The notes beneath the pieces are model-generated. The model did not search any database. It saw nothing but the letters and a program-made list of their open reading frames with translations, and was not told the DNA's origin. From JBCCGR01 sp039029195 (GTDB lineage: Bacteria; Pseudomonadota; Alphaproteobacteria; Rhizobiales; Rhizobiaceae): a stretch of 16,022 bases of DNA. The stretch lies in NCBI GenBank assembly GCA_039029195.1, contig JBCCGR010000070.1, forward strand, positions 1-16,022, written 5' to 3'. Position 1 is the first letter of the stretch. Each line of letters begins with the position of its first letter. Position numbers and translations under genes: made by a program. Positions 7,601 through 14,424 of this stretch are shown here, piece by piece.

Positions 7601-8062
7601 ATGACCAATAAAATGGAAGTTGCAGAGACCTGGTACAGACGGGTTTGGAAGGAACAGGACGAAAGCGCAATTGATGAATTATTCGTACCCAGAGGCTCCG
7701 CCAAAGGATTGGGTTCTTATGAACGTTTGGGCCCGGAAGAGTTTGCTGATCATGAAATCATTGGCCCTGATGGTTTCAAGGACTTTCACCGGGCGATGAT
7801 GAATCTCGTAACTGACACTGAAATCAATGTTACAATGACAATGGAAAAAGATGATTGGTTGGCTCAACTTTGTGTATTTAAAGGTATCAGAAAAGATACC
7901 GGCGAGGCGGTTCAGATGACCGGCACGGTGTTTGCGAAAATAATCGATGGCAAGATTGTCGAAGCTTACAACCATTTCGATTTCCTCAGTTTCTTCGAAC
8001 AATTGGGTTCACTGGCACCAGATACTTTTGCATTCTGCCTTTCCGGAAATGGAGACTGCTGA
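7601..8062 (+). CDS. SnoaL-like (NTF2-fold) protein, ester-cyclase type
   Basis: A 153-residue protein with the SnoaL-like pattern: N-terminal VAETWYRRVWKEQDESAIDELF, then GPDGFKDFHRAMMNLVTDTEINV, a MTGTVFAKIIDGKIVEAYNHFDF strand pair near the C-terminus and FFEQLG. The fold is a small cone-shaped alpha+beta barrel used by polyketide cyclases and by many environmental proteins of unknown substrate. No polyketide genes are near, so a cyclase role is not implied. GGAGAG (7590-7595) precedes the ATG by five bases. Upstream 7543-7600 is AT-rich and could hold its promoter. The last ~16 residues (PDTFAFCLSGNGDC) extend past the usual domain end. Family call good; function unknown. Confidence 0.75.
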   Translation: MTNKMEVAETWYRRVWKEQDESAIDELFVPRGSAKGLGSYERLGPEEFADHEIIGPDGFKDFHRAMMNLVTDTEINVTMTMEKDDWLAQLCVFKGIRKDTGEAVQMTGTVFAKIIDGKIVEAYNHFDFLSFFEQLGSLAPDTFAFCLSGNGDC

Positions 8063-8178
8063 ACACGGGCAAATCTATAATGTGGGTCAGATTATGTTCA
8101 CTCAAGCTTGATTTGAACGTGTACGGGCTATGCGTTGTTTAATCGTGTTTTGATAATTGATTTCAGAGGAGAATTTCA

Positions 8179-8571
8179 GTGAGTGAAGACGGTTGGATTG
8201 TCAGGGATAGTGTATATTCGGTTCAAGATACCGCCGACAAGCTGGTGGCAATAATTGATGCAGCGCCACCAACCTTGTTTGCCCGGATAGATCATGCTGC
8301 AGGTGCAGCGAATGCAGGTCTGGATTTACCGGACGCAATCATGATCATGTTCGGTGCGCCTGCTATCGGTACGCCAATCATGCAGGCCAATATCAGAGCA
8401 GGGCTTGATCTCCCTATTCGTGTACTGATCTGGGATGAAGCAGGCCAGACTAAAATTGGCTACCTTGATCCACTGGAGTTGAAAGCCCGTTACGGCATTG
8501 AAGGTGCCGATCATGCTTTTGAGGGCATGGCGGGCGCGTTGACAAAATTCACGACCGGTGCTGCTGAGTAG
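8179..8571 (+). CDS. DUF302 domain protein
   Basis: A 130-residue protein with the DUF302 signature: an N-terminal amphipathic helix (VQDTADKLVAIIDA), LFARIDHAAGAANAGLDL, LIMFG-like IMIMFGAPAIGTPIMQ and DLPIRVLIWDE near the middle. Homologues are small, usually cytosolic or lipid-anchored proteins with no firmly assigned reaction; no signal peptide is present here. The start is GTG 8179, chosen because AGAGGAG (8165-8171) lies seven bases upstream and the next in-frame ATG would cut into the domain. A GATAAT element lies at 8150-8155, but I find no matching -35. The gene is convergent with the sulfotransferase gene, with 11 bases between the stops and no clear terminator. Confidence 0.8.
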   Translation: MSEDGWIVRDSVYSVQDTADKLVAIIDAAPPTLFARIDHAAGAANAGLDLPDAIMIMFGAPAIGTPIMQANIRAGLDLPIRVLIWDEAGQTKIGYLDPLELKARYGIEGADHAFEGMAGALTKFTTGAAE

Positions 8572-8582
8572 AGCCGGAATTT

Positions 8583-9347
8583 TCAGTCTGCAATTGCATG
8601 GCTGAAAGCGTCCCGCTGAAACCTTCTCTTCCATTCAAGGCTTGTCGAGTCAGCCATTTTTGCAACACCCGGCTCAAGGTCGTCCGGTGACGGCTTGCCA
8701 GCGTCCAAATTCTGGCAAATGCATTCCACAATTGCCAAAGGATTGGCGGATAGGTTTTCATATCTAATACGCAACGGTTTTATATCCTGCGTTGCAAACC
8801 ATTTTTCCCAATGTTGATCATGCTGTTCCAGCTCAACACGGTTCGCGGAAATGCGCTCAAAATTGTATTCTGGTTCTTCGGGTTGGGACAGACGTTCGAC
8901 CTCAGTCCCGTCGGGTGCAATATGCCACAGGCCCGTCTGCTCTGCCCTGACCATGGAAATGGCTTGATCAAGCTTGTCTTCACGTGTCAGATGAATGAAC
9001 AAAGTCTCGCCGAATGCAGCTCTCAGACGGGCGCGGTCAGATGTAAGTTCGGGATAGGTTCCATCGATGAGGTTCATGAGGGGCTTCAGACTTTCCCACA
9101 TAAGCCGAAGGCCGAAAATCTTGGTTTCGCCTCTTCCGGCTTTCAAAGCTGCGTTTATGAAAGCAACACAATATTCGGGGTCCTCAACATCACCACTCTT
9201 TGGCAAGCCCCATTCAGCGACCCAGATGGGATCTGGATTTTGCATGAAAAAGGAATCAGGCTGACCGGCAATTCCGGTTGAAGACAGCAGATCGCACAGA
9301 AGCGTGCTTCCGGTTCTCGGTGTGCTGCAGATTATGTAGCTGTCCAT
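8583..9347 (-). CDS. Stf0-type sulfotransferase family protein
   Basis: A 254-residue protein with the PAPS 5'-phosphosulfate loop STPRTGSTLL (8-17) and, further on, FIHLTREDKLDQAISMVRAEQTGLWH (117-142), the strongly conserved Stf0 segment that includes the 3'-phosphate-binding Arg and Ser. Stf0 of mycobacteria sulfates trehalose; other family members act on unknown sugars, lipids or small molecules. At the place where Stf0 has its proposed general-base Glu (a GRPxEYF-like motif), this protein reads GQPDSFF, so Ser32 replaces Glu. It is the last gene of a probable three-gene operon, 39 bases after the PanB-like gene. No signal peptide is visible, which fits a cytosolic PAPS user. Family call sure, substrate unknown. 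Confidence 0.85.
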   Translation of the reverse strand: MDSYIICSTPRTGSTLLCDLLSSTGIAGQPDSFFMQNPDPIWVAEWGLPKSGDVEDPEYCVAFINAALKAGRGETKIFGLRLMWESLKPLMNLIDGTYPELTSDRARLRAAFGETLFIHLTREDKLDQAISMVRAEQTGLWHIAPDGTEVERLSQPEEPEYNFERISANRVELEQHDQHWEKWFATQDIKPLRIRYENLSANPLAIVECICQNLDAGKPSPDDLEPGVAKMADSTSLEWKRRFQRDAFSHAIAD

Positions 9348-9386
9348 TCCACCAACCCAATTAACCAGGGAGACAAAAGGATTATT

Positions 9387-10223
9387 CTAGCTGACCTTAT
9401 CCAATGCTTCCAGAAACTTGTCTTTTTCGTTCGGATGCATTCCGATGTTTGTTTCCGGATATGGGAAGTTCTGTGCGGTTACTTCTGAGTGAAATTCCTT
9501 GAGTGCCGCAACGCGTTCCTCGTGGATTTGTTTGTGCAATCGCCCGACATTTCCAAATGCATGGGCGTGTTTCGGCGGCTTTTCCTCTTCACTGGCCTCG
9601 CCGCAAACATCCGCAACAAAGGACATGATGACGTCACCTGCTTTGCCGGAACCAAGCGAGAAAGTTACGATCGAAGTCTTGTCGTTGATGGCTTCGAGCA
9701 CGTCCTCTGCGATGCATTCCGCTTCGACCGCGAAAACACCCACATCCTCCATCCGTTTCAACGTTTTGTAGATTTCCATCGCCTCATCTGCTGTGCGTCC
9801 AAAACCGCGAAGGCCGCCACAGTAGTGGCTGAAGGTTGGAATGAGCCCGATGTGACTCTGAACTGGAATGCCTTCCTTGGCGAGCATTTCCATGACATCA
9901 TAAGAACGCAGCGTGTAATACATGTCACCGCCCTTGCGCATCATGTCAAACGCGTGATCCATGATCTCCGGTGCACTGCCGAATTGTACCCATGTGCTGC
10001 CGACACCCGCGAAATGATGTGGTGCGATCCGGCGAACTTCCTCAATCTGATTTTCCCAGACAACCAACAGGTCAATCCCGGCATCGATACATGCCCTCAA
10101 TTCATCCGCATTGGCTGGATTGGACATGCTGAGCTTCTTGCCGGAACCCTTCAGGGCCTGAAGGTCAGCGATGGTATAATTGCGCTTTGCTGGCGTGCGG
10201 CTGAAGTCGTAAATCCGTTTCAT
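9387..10223 (-). CDS. PanB-like protein (ketopantoate hydroxymethyltransferase family, divergent)
   Basis: A 278-residue TIM-barrel-type protein. The best match to the PanB family is GIPVQSHIGLIPT...GGLRGFGRTADEA...VGVFAVEAEC (118-170), equivalent to the GIPVMGHxGLTPQ and AFAxVLEC segments; Glu169 corresponds to the PanB catalytic Glu. The metal-site GDS motif of PanB is replaced by VVWENQ, and the KLEGG region reads GDMYYTLRS, so the standard Mg-dependent conversion of 2-oxoisovalerate to ketopantoate is doubtful. An aldol-type or lyase reaction on another 2-oxo acid is possible (inference). I chose ATG 10223 because AGGAGG precedes it by four bases; an in-frame ATG at 10250 lacks such a site. 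It lies 71 bases after the aminotransferase gene and 39 before the sulfotransferase gene. It should not be taken as pantothenate biosynthesis without proof. Confidence 0.72.
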   Translation of the reverse strand: MKRIYDFSRTPAKRNYTIADLQALKGSGKKLSMSNPANADELRACIDAGIDLLVVWENQIEEVRRIAPHHFAGVGSTWVQFGSAPEIMDHAFDMMRKGGDMYYTLRSYDVMEMLAKEGIPVQSHIGLIPTFSHYCGGLRGFGRTADEAMEIYKTLKRMEDVGVFAVEAECIAEDVLEAINDKTSIVTFSLGSGKAGDVIMSFVADVCGEASEEEKPPKHAHAFGNVGRLHKQIHEERVAALKEFHSEVTAQNFPYPETNIGMHPNEKDKFLEALDKVS

Positions 10224-10294
10224 AATCCCTCCTCTTAAGAACGCATGCAATGAAAAGAGCGCGTTCCCTTGAAGCTATCAAAACGGATTTATTT

Positions 10295-11431
10295 TTACCC
10301 GGCAACCACTTTTGCGACAACATCTTCGAAACGCTGAACAGCCCCGTCCACGTCTTTCAGTTTGTCGAGACCGAAAAGGCCTATGCGGAAGGATTTGTAA
10401 TCCTCGCCCTCGTCACACATCAGGGGAACACCTGCCGCAATCTGCATCCCATTGGCTGCAAACTTTGATCCGTTCTGGATCGCCGGATCATCCGTATAGC
10501 TGACCACAACACCCGGAGCCTGGAACCCTTCACCGGCAACGCTCTTGAAACCGTTTGAAACGAGAACTTCGCGGATACGCGTTCCGAGTTCCTGTTGCTT
10601 TTCTTTCACGGTTGCAAAGCCGAATTCCTTTGTTTCCAGCATGATGTCACGGAAACGCTTCAAGGCGTCAGTCGGCATCGTCGCGTGATAAGCATGGCCA
10701 CCGTTTTCATAGGCCTGCATGATCTCAAACCACTTCTTGAGATCGCATGAATAAGATGTGCTCTTGGTTTCAGCCAGTTTCGCGATGGCTTTTTCGCTCA
10801 TCATCACGAGACCTGCAGCAGGAGAAGCGGACCAGCCTTTCTGTGGGGCACTCACAAGCACATCCACACCGCAAGCTTTCATGTCGACCCAAATTGTGCC
10901 TGAAGCAATGCAGTCCAGAACAAACAGACCGCCATGCTCATGCACTGCATCTGCGGCAGCTTTGATATAGCTGTCGGGCAATATCATGCCGGCGGAAGTT
11001 TCCACATGTGGAGCAAACACGACATCCGGCTTTTCAGAACGGATGCGCTCGACCAATTCTTCAATGGAGGTCGGCGTGAATGGCTCTTGAATATTGTCTT
11101 TGGATGACCGCTGCGCTTTCATAACCGTTGAGGATGCGGGCATGTCGCATGCTTCAAAAATCTGCGTCCAGCGAAAGGAAAACCATCCATTGCGCACAAT
11201 CATGGCATTTTTTCCGGTAGCAAATTGTCGGGCAACAGCTTCCATTCCATAAGTTCCGCCACCGGGAATGATTGCGACACCTTCTGCGTTGTATACTTCC
11301 TTAAGCATCGACGAAATGTCATTCATCACTGCCTGGAAAGACTTTGACATGTGATTGAGTGAGCGGTCGGTAAAGACCACAGAGTATTCAAGCAATCCAT
11401 CCGGATCGATGTCAGGCAACAAGGCAGGCAT
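10295..11431 (-). CDS. Class V aminotransferase, alanine/serine-glyoxylate transaminase type
   Basis: A 378-residue PLP enzyme of the AGT family. Visible are IIPGGGTYGMEA (54-65, phosphate-binding turn), HVETSAG (142-148), LDCIAS with the pyridine-binding Asp173, the Schiff-base lysine Lys198 in SAPQKGWS and the carboxylate-binding Arg349 in SFRIGLFG. Such enzymes move an amino group between alanine, serine or similar donors and glyoxylate or another 2-oxo acid. The start ATG 11431 has GGGAG eight bases upstream. It is the first gene of a probable operon with the PanB-like and Stf0-like genes, behind a candidate promoter and beyond the amtB terminator. Its partner genes suggest that it makes or consumes a 2-oxo acid handled by the PanB-like protein (inference). 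Length is typical for the family. Confidence 0.88.
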   Translation of the reverse strand: MPALLPDIDPDGLLEYSVVFTDRSLNHMSKSFQAVMNDISSMLKEVYNAEGVAIIPGGGTYGMEAVARQFATGKNAMIVRNGWFSFRWTQIFEACDMPASSTVMKAQRSSKDNIQEPFTPTSIEELVERIRSEKPDVVFAPHVETSAGMILPDSYIKAAADAVHEHGGLFVLDCIASGTIWVDMKACGVDVLVSAPQKGWSASPAAGLVMMSEKAIAKLAETKSTSYSCDLKKWFEIMQAYENGGHAYHATMPTDALKRFRDIMLETKEFGFATVKEKQQELGTRIREVLVSNGFKSVAGEGFQAPGVVVSYTDDPAIQNGSKFAANGMQIAAGVPLMCDEGEDYKSFRIGLFGLDKLKDVDGAVQRFEDVVAKVVAG

Positions 11432-11491
11432 AATAAACTCCCGTGAAAAAAATGCTCAAAATTTCATACATTGGTTTTTCATCCGGTGCAT

Positions 11492-11520
11492 AGTAAAATT
11501 GCGACGCCTGGCCGCGTCAA
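11492..11520 (-). promoter_or_regulatory. Candidate sigma-70 promoter of the aminotransferase operon
   Basis: On the minus strand TTGACG (11520-11515) and TTTACT (11497-11492) are 17 bases apart, with a predicted start near 11485 and a leader of about 54 bases. It lies downstream of the amtB terminator, so it would give the aminotransferase operon its own transcription. Confidence 0.5.
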
Positions 11521-11548
11521 AATGTCGATGCTCTTACAAAAGGCATGG

Positions 11549-11575
11549 AAAAAGGCGGGATGTGGTCCCGCCTTC
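11549..11575 (-). terminator. Intrinsic terminator of glnK-amtB
   Basis: On the minus strand a perfect nine-base stem AAGGCGGGA (11574-11566) / TCCCGCCTT (11560-11552) with a five-base loop runs into a stretch of five T residues (11553-11549). It lies about 75 bases beyond the amtB stop. Confidence 0.85.
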
Positions 11576-11599
11576 AATAATCCAGCTCAACTTTGCGGA

Positions 11600-11633
11600 C
11601 GGTCGTCAATGCTGGGTTAGGGTTAGACGACCG
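11600..11633 (-). repeat. Inverted repeat after amtB
   Basis: CGGTCGTC (11600-11607) and GACGACCG (11626-11633) are perfect complements with an 18-base loop. There is no T run after it on either strand. It lies between the amtB stop and the true terminator and may shield the 3' end or act with it. Confidence 0.5.
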
Positions 11634-11648
11634 CCCTTATCCGGAAAT

Positions 11649-12944
11649 TCAGGTGAATTCCGGATAAGCTTCCACACCCACCTCGGCTTTGTCGAGGCCC
11701 AGCGCTTCTTCTTCTTCGCTTGCACGAATGCCGATTGTCATTTTGAGGATCGTCCAAAGGATGGCGCTCGCCACTACTGTGAAGACACCGTAGGCAAGGA
11801 TACCGACAATCTGCGTCCCGAAACTTGCGCTGCTGTTGGTGATCGGTACCGCAAGTGTTCCCCAGATACCGGCGATTAGGTGGACCGGAATTGCACCAAC
11901 AACATCGTCAATTTTGAATTTGTCGAGCATCGGCACCGCGAACACGACAATCACACCGCCTATGCCGCCGATGATGATCGCAAGTAACGGGGTTGGCGCA
12001 AGAGGTTCGGCTGTAATCGAAACAAGGCCAGCCAAAGCACCGTTCAATGCCATTGTGACATCGACTTTCTTGTACACGACCTGCATCAGTATCATTGAAA
12101 CAACCACACCACCGGCAGCAGCCAGATTCGTATTCACGAAGATGCGTGAAACATCGGATGCGTTAGCATTGTCGCCAAAGGCAAGCTGGGAACCGCCGTT
12201 GAATCCGAACCAACCGAGCCAAAGGATAAATGTTCCAAGCGTTGCAAGCGGAATGGATGATCCCGGCATCGGGACAACACGGCCGTCGTCGGTGTATTTT
12301 CCGCTCCGCGCCCCGAGAATGATCGCACCGGTCAGGGCTGCCCAACCTCCAACCGAATGAACAATGGTTGATCCGGCAAAATCAGAAAAGCCCATTTCTG
12401 ACAGCCAGCCGCCGCCCCATTGCCAGGAACCGGAAATCGGGTAGAAAATGCCGGTCAGGATCGCAGTGAATATGATGAAGGGCCAGAGTTTGATACGTTC
12501 CGCAATGGTGCCCGATACGATCGATGCTGTTGCCGCACAGAATACCATCTGGAAGAACCAGTCCGAAGCGACTGAGTAGTCTCCTTCGTTGGTCGCGCCT
12601 GCTTCTGGCCAGCTGTATGGTACAGGTGTGCCGAACCAGCCACCATTGTCGCCAACACCTGAGTACATCAGGCTGTATCCGCAGACCCAGAACATCAAGC
12701 CTGCAACGGAGTAGAGCCCAATGTTTTTCAGGCACTGCATTGAAACGTTCTTGGAGCGGACGAGTCCGGCTTCCAGCATGGCAAAGCCGGCGGCCATGAA
12801 CATGACGAGGAAGCCGCCCATCAAGAACAGAAGTGTGTTGAAAACGAATGCCGCATCAGGAGCTGCATCCTGAGCCAGAGCAGGAGTGCTTGCGAGCATT
12901 GCCGCACCTGTCACCGACATAATGAGTTTGATTTTGTATGACAT
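11649..12944 (-). CDS. amtB: Ammonium transporter AmtB
   Basis: A 431-residue Amt/MEP/Rh-family ammonium channel of the inner membrane. A signal peptide is clear (residues 1-23, ending in TPALA before QDAAP), followed by eleven expected hydrophobic segments. Family motifs include AGFAMLEAGLVRSKN, the two pore histidines in STIVHSVGGWAAL and PVHLIAGIWGT, and GFNGGSQLAF. The C-terminus (RASEEEEALGLDKAEVGVEAYPEF) is the cytosolic tail contacted by PII proteins. I chose ATG 12944 because the signal peptide begins there and AGGGAA precedes it; an upstream in-frame extension to 13076 only overlaps glnK. It follows glnK by 28 bases, the classical glnK-amtB operon for ammonium uptake under nitrogen limitation, and ends before a clear terminator. 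Confidence 0.96.
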   Translation of the reverse strand: MSYKIKLIMSVTGAAMLASTPALAQDAAPDAAFVFNTLLFLMGGFLVMFMAAGFAMLEAGLVRSKNVSMQCLKNIGLYSVAGLMFWVCGYSLMYSGVGDNGGWFGTPVPYSWPEAGATNEGDYSVASDWFFQMVFCAATASIVSGTIAERIKLWPFIIFTAILTGIFYPISGSWQWGGGWLSEMGFSDFAGSTIVHSVGGWAALTGAIILGARSGKYTDDGRVVPMPGSSIPLATLGTFILWLGWFGFNGGSQLAFGDNANASDVSRIFVNTNLAAAGGVVVSMILMQVVYKKVDVTMALNGALAGLVSITAEPLAPTPLLAIIIGGIGGVIVVFAVPMLDKFKIDDVVGAIPVHLIAGIWGTLAVPITNSSASFGTQIVGILAYGVFTVVASAILWTILKMTIGIRASEEEEALGLDKAEVGVEAYPEFT

Positions 12945-12972
12945 AATAATTTCCCTGAGAACTGGAATTGCC

Positions 12973-13311
12973 TTAGAGCGCATCTGCACCGGATTCACCG
13001 GTTCTGATGCGGACGGCCTGTTTGAGATCGTAAACGAATATCTTGCCGTCACCGATCTGGTCTGTACGCGCAGCACCCGTTATGGCCTCGACCACCTTTT
13101 CGGTAAGGTCGGTGCTTACGGCTACTTCAATTTTGACTTTCGGAAGGAAATTGATGGCGTATTCGGTTCCCCGGTAAATTTCGGTATGCCCCTTTTGCCG
13201 CCCGTATCCCTTAACCTCTGTAACGGTCAGTCCTTCAACGCCGACTTCGCCTAGCGCCTTCCGGACTTCATCAAGTTTAAATGGCTTGATGATTGCCATG
13301 ACTATGTTCAT
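12973..13311 (-). CDS. glnK: PII nitrogen regulatory protein (GlnK type)
   Basis: A 112-residue PII protein with MNIVMAIIKPFKLDEVRKAL at the N-terminus, the T-loop GRQKGHTEIYRGTEY with the uridylylation target Tyr51, and the KIFVYDLKQAVRIRTGE C-terminal signature that binds ATP/ADP. The trimer senses ATP, ADP and 2-oxoglutarate and blocks AmtB when nitrogen is plentiful. Placement directly ahead of amtB marks it as GlnK rather than GlnB. AAAGGAAG lies five bases before ATG. The 144 bases upstream are shared with the divergent LysR gene; I found no convincing sigma-54 site there, although such promoters are common for glnK. Confidence 0.96.
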   Translation of the reverse strand: MNIVMAIIKPFKLDEVRKALGEVGVEGLTVTEVKGYGRQKGHTEIYRGTEYAINFLPKVKIEVAVSTDLTEKVVEAITGAARTDQIGDGKIFVYDLKQAVRIRTGESGADAL

Positions 13312-13417
13312 GAATCTTCCTTTGCTATTGCAAAACTTGTTGCGGGAACGTCACGATGAAGGTCGAAATCACGTTCAGGACCTAAAACCCAGCAGCCCCC
13401 GGGACACTAGTTAACTT

Positions 13418-13446
13418 TTGACAGGTGGTGCGTCTGCTGCTAATTT
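13418..13446 (+). promoter_or_regulatory. Near-consensus sigma-70 promoter of the LysR gene
   Basis: TTGACA (13418-13423), a spacer of exactly 17 bases and TAATTT (13441-13446). The predicted start at about 13453 is only three bases before ATG 13456, which would give a leaderless or almost leaderless message. Confidence 0.65.
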
Positions 13447-13455
13447 TCGGCAGAC
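13432..13455 (+). repeat. Inverted repeat spanning the -10 box of the LysR gene (possible operator)
   Basis: GTCTGC (13432-13437) and GCAGAC (13450-13455) are perfect complements around a 12-base centre that contains the -10 box TAATTT. A protein bound here would block RNA polymerase. Whether the LysR product binds it is unknown. Confidence 0.45.
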
Positions 13456-14415
13456 ATGTTGCAAAAAATGCAACACTTCTCCGAAAACCAAAGAAATCAG
13501 GTAAGAGTCTTGAGACATTTGCTGCCATACAAATATGTTGAAGAAATCGCGAAAGCCGGTTCAATTCGAAAGGCCGCAGACGTTCTGTCGATCACACCAT
13601 CTGCATTGAACCGGAGATTGCTGGCTATTGAGGATGAGCTTGGGGTCGCAATTTTCGAGCGCCTGGCCGTTGGGGTCCGCTTGAATACGGCAGGTGAAAT
13701 CCTGCTTGAACACATTAGAAATCAGATGTCAGACCTCGAGAGGGTAAAGTCCCAGATCGCCGATCTTTCAGGGCAAAGGCGAGGTAATGTGGCCATAGCC
13801 TGCAGTCCGGAACTGACTGGTGGTTTTCTGCCTGCGCAGGTAAATAAGTATCAGCAGGAGTTTCCGGGAGTCACGTTTAAGATCAACAGACGGTTCCGGC
13901 TTGATGTCGAACAGGCCCTGGTGGAACATACATCAGACGTGGCATTTATATTCGAGCCGGCCAAACTTGCTGATTTTCAGACTGTATACAATATCCGTCA
14001 ACCGATGATGTGCGTCATGAAAGAGGATCATCCACTCGCCGGGAAAGAAATGCTGCGATTGTACGAATGCGCGGAGTATCCTTTGCTCTTGCCCGAAACT
14101 TCCTGGGGAATGCGCTTTATTCTGGATCAGTCCGCACTTCGTCTGGGCATAAACCTGCGCTCCCTTGTGCAATCAGATGCAAGGGAATTCCTGCGTGATT
14201 ATGATCGCGAAGCCGGTCAATTGTCCTTCGAGATCCCGATCAACCTCAATCGGGACAACGAACCCAAGGGGATGGTTGCGATTCCGCTGAACCCGCTGGA
14301 TGTCCCGGAAGGGTTTGTTTTCGTGGGGCATTTAAGAGGGCGTACTTTACCGGTTGCAGCGGCGCGGTTTCTGGAGCAGGTTACCACTGAAATGGCTGAG
14401 CGGTTCGAAAGCTAG
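13456..14415 (+). CDS. LysR-family transcriptional regulator
   Basis: A 319-residue LysR-type regulator. The winged helix-turn-helix is at about residues 22-81 (YVEEIAKAGSIRKAADVLSITPSALNRRLLAIEDELGVAIFERL), then a linker helix (82-105), then the two-lobed effector-binding domain from RGNVAIACSPEL onward. The ligand cannot be inferred. ATG 13456 is used here; ATG 13468 (Met5) is an alternative, and neither has a Shine-Dalgarno. A strong promoter ends just ahead, and two inverted repeats cover the -10 and the start codon, consistent with autorepression common in this family. It is divergent from glnK-amtB (144 bases apart) and nine bases ahead of an SDR gene, a likely co-transcribed target. 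Confidence 0.9.
   Translation: MLQKMQHFSENQRNQVRVLRHLLPYKYVEEIAKAGSIRKAADVLSITPSALNRRLLAIEDELGVAIFERLAVGVRLNTAGEILLEHIRNQMSDLERVKSQIADLSGQRRGNVAIACSPELTGGFLPAQVNKYQQEFPGVTFKINRRFRLDVEQALVEHTSDVAFIFEPAKLADFQTVYNIRQPMMCVMKEDHPLAGKEMLRLYECAEYPLLLPETSWGMRFILDQSALRLGINLRSLVQSDAREFLRDYDREAGQLSFEIPINLNRDNEPKGMVAIPLNPLDVPEGFVFVGHLRGRTLPVAAARFLEQVTTEMAERFES
13457..13475 (+). repeat. Inverted repeat over the LysR start codon, LysR-box-like
   Basis: TGTTGCA (13457-13463) and TGCAACA (13469-13475) are perfect complements separated by five A residues. The core TTGCAAAAAATGCAA has the T-N11-A form of LysR-type binding sites (T13460, A13472) and lies just downstream of the predicted transcription start. 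The short poly-A centre suggests a bent, symmetric protein site. Confidence 0.5.
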
Positions 14416-14424
14416 GAGACAGAC

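Noticed and set aside
8150..8155. GATAAT as a -10 box ahead of the DUF302 gene
   Set aside because: No reasonable -35 sequence at 16-18 bases upstream, so not listed as a promoter.
9489..10238. Long plus-strand open frame (249 codons) opposite the PanB-like gene
   Set aside because: It is antisense to a gene with clear family motifs and a strong ribosome-binding site; its own translation shows no recognisable motif.
10239..10266. Inverted repeat GAACGC / GCGTTC between the aminotransferase and PanB-like genes
   Set aside because: Only six-base arms with a 16-base loop and no T run; could arise by chance, so not called as terminator or attenuator.
11609..11626. GGGTTAGGGTTAG telomere-like direct repeat
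   Set aside because: Only two units inside a hairpin loop; no sign of a longer array or a replicon end.
13329..13346. Sigma-54-like element ahead of glnK (GC-N10-GC with TTGCA at the -12 end, minus strand)
   Set aside because: The -24 doublet is GC instead of GG, and the implied start would lie inside the glnK ribosome-binding site, leaving almost no leader.
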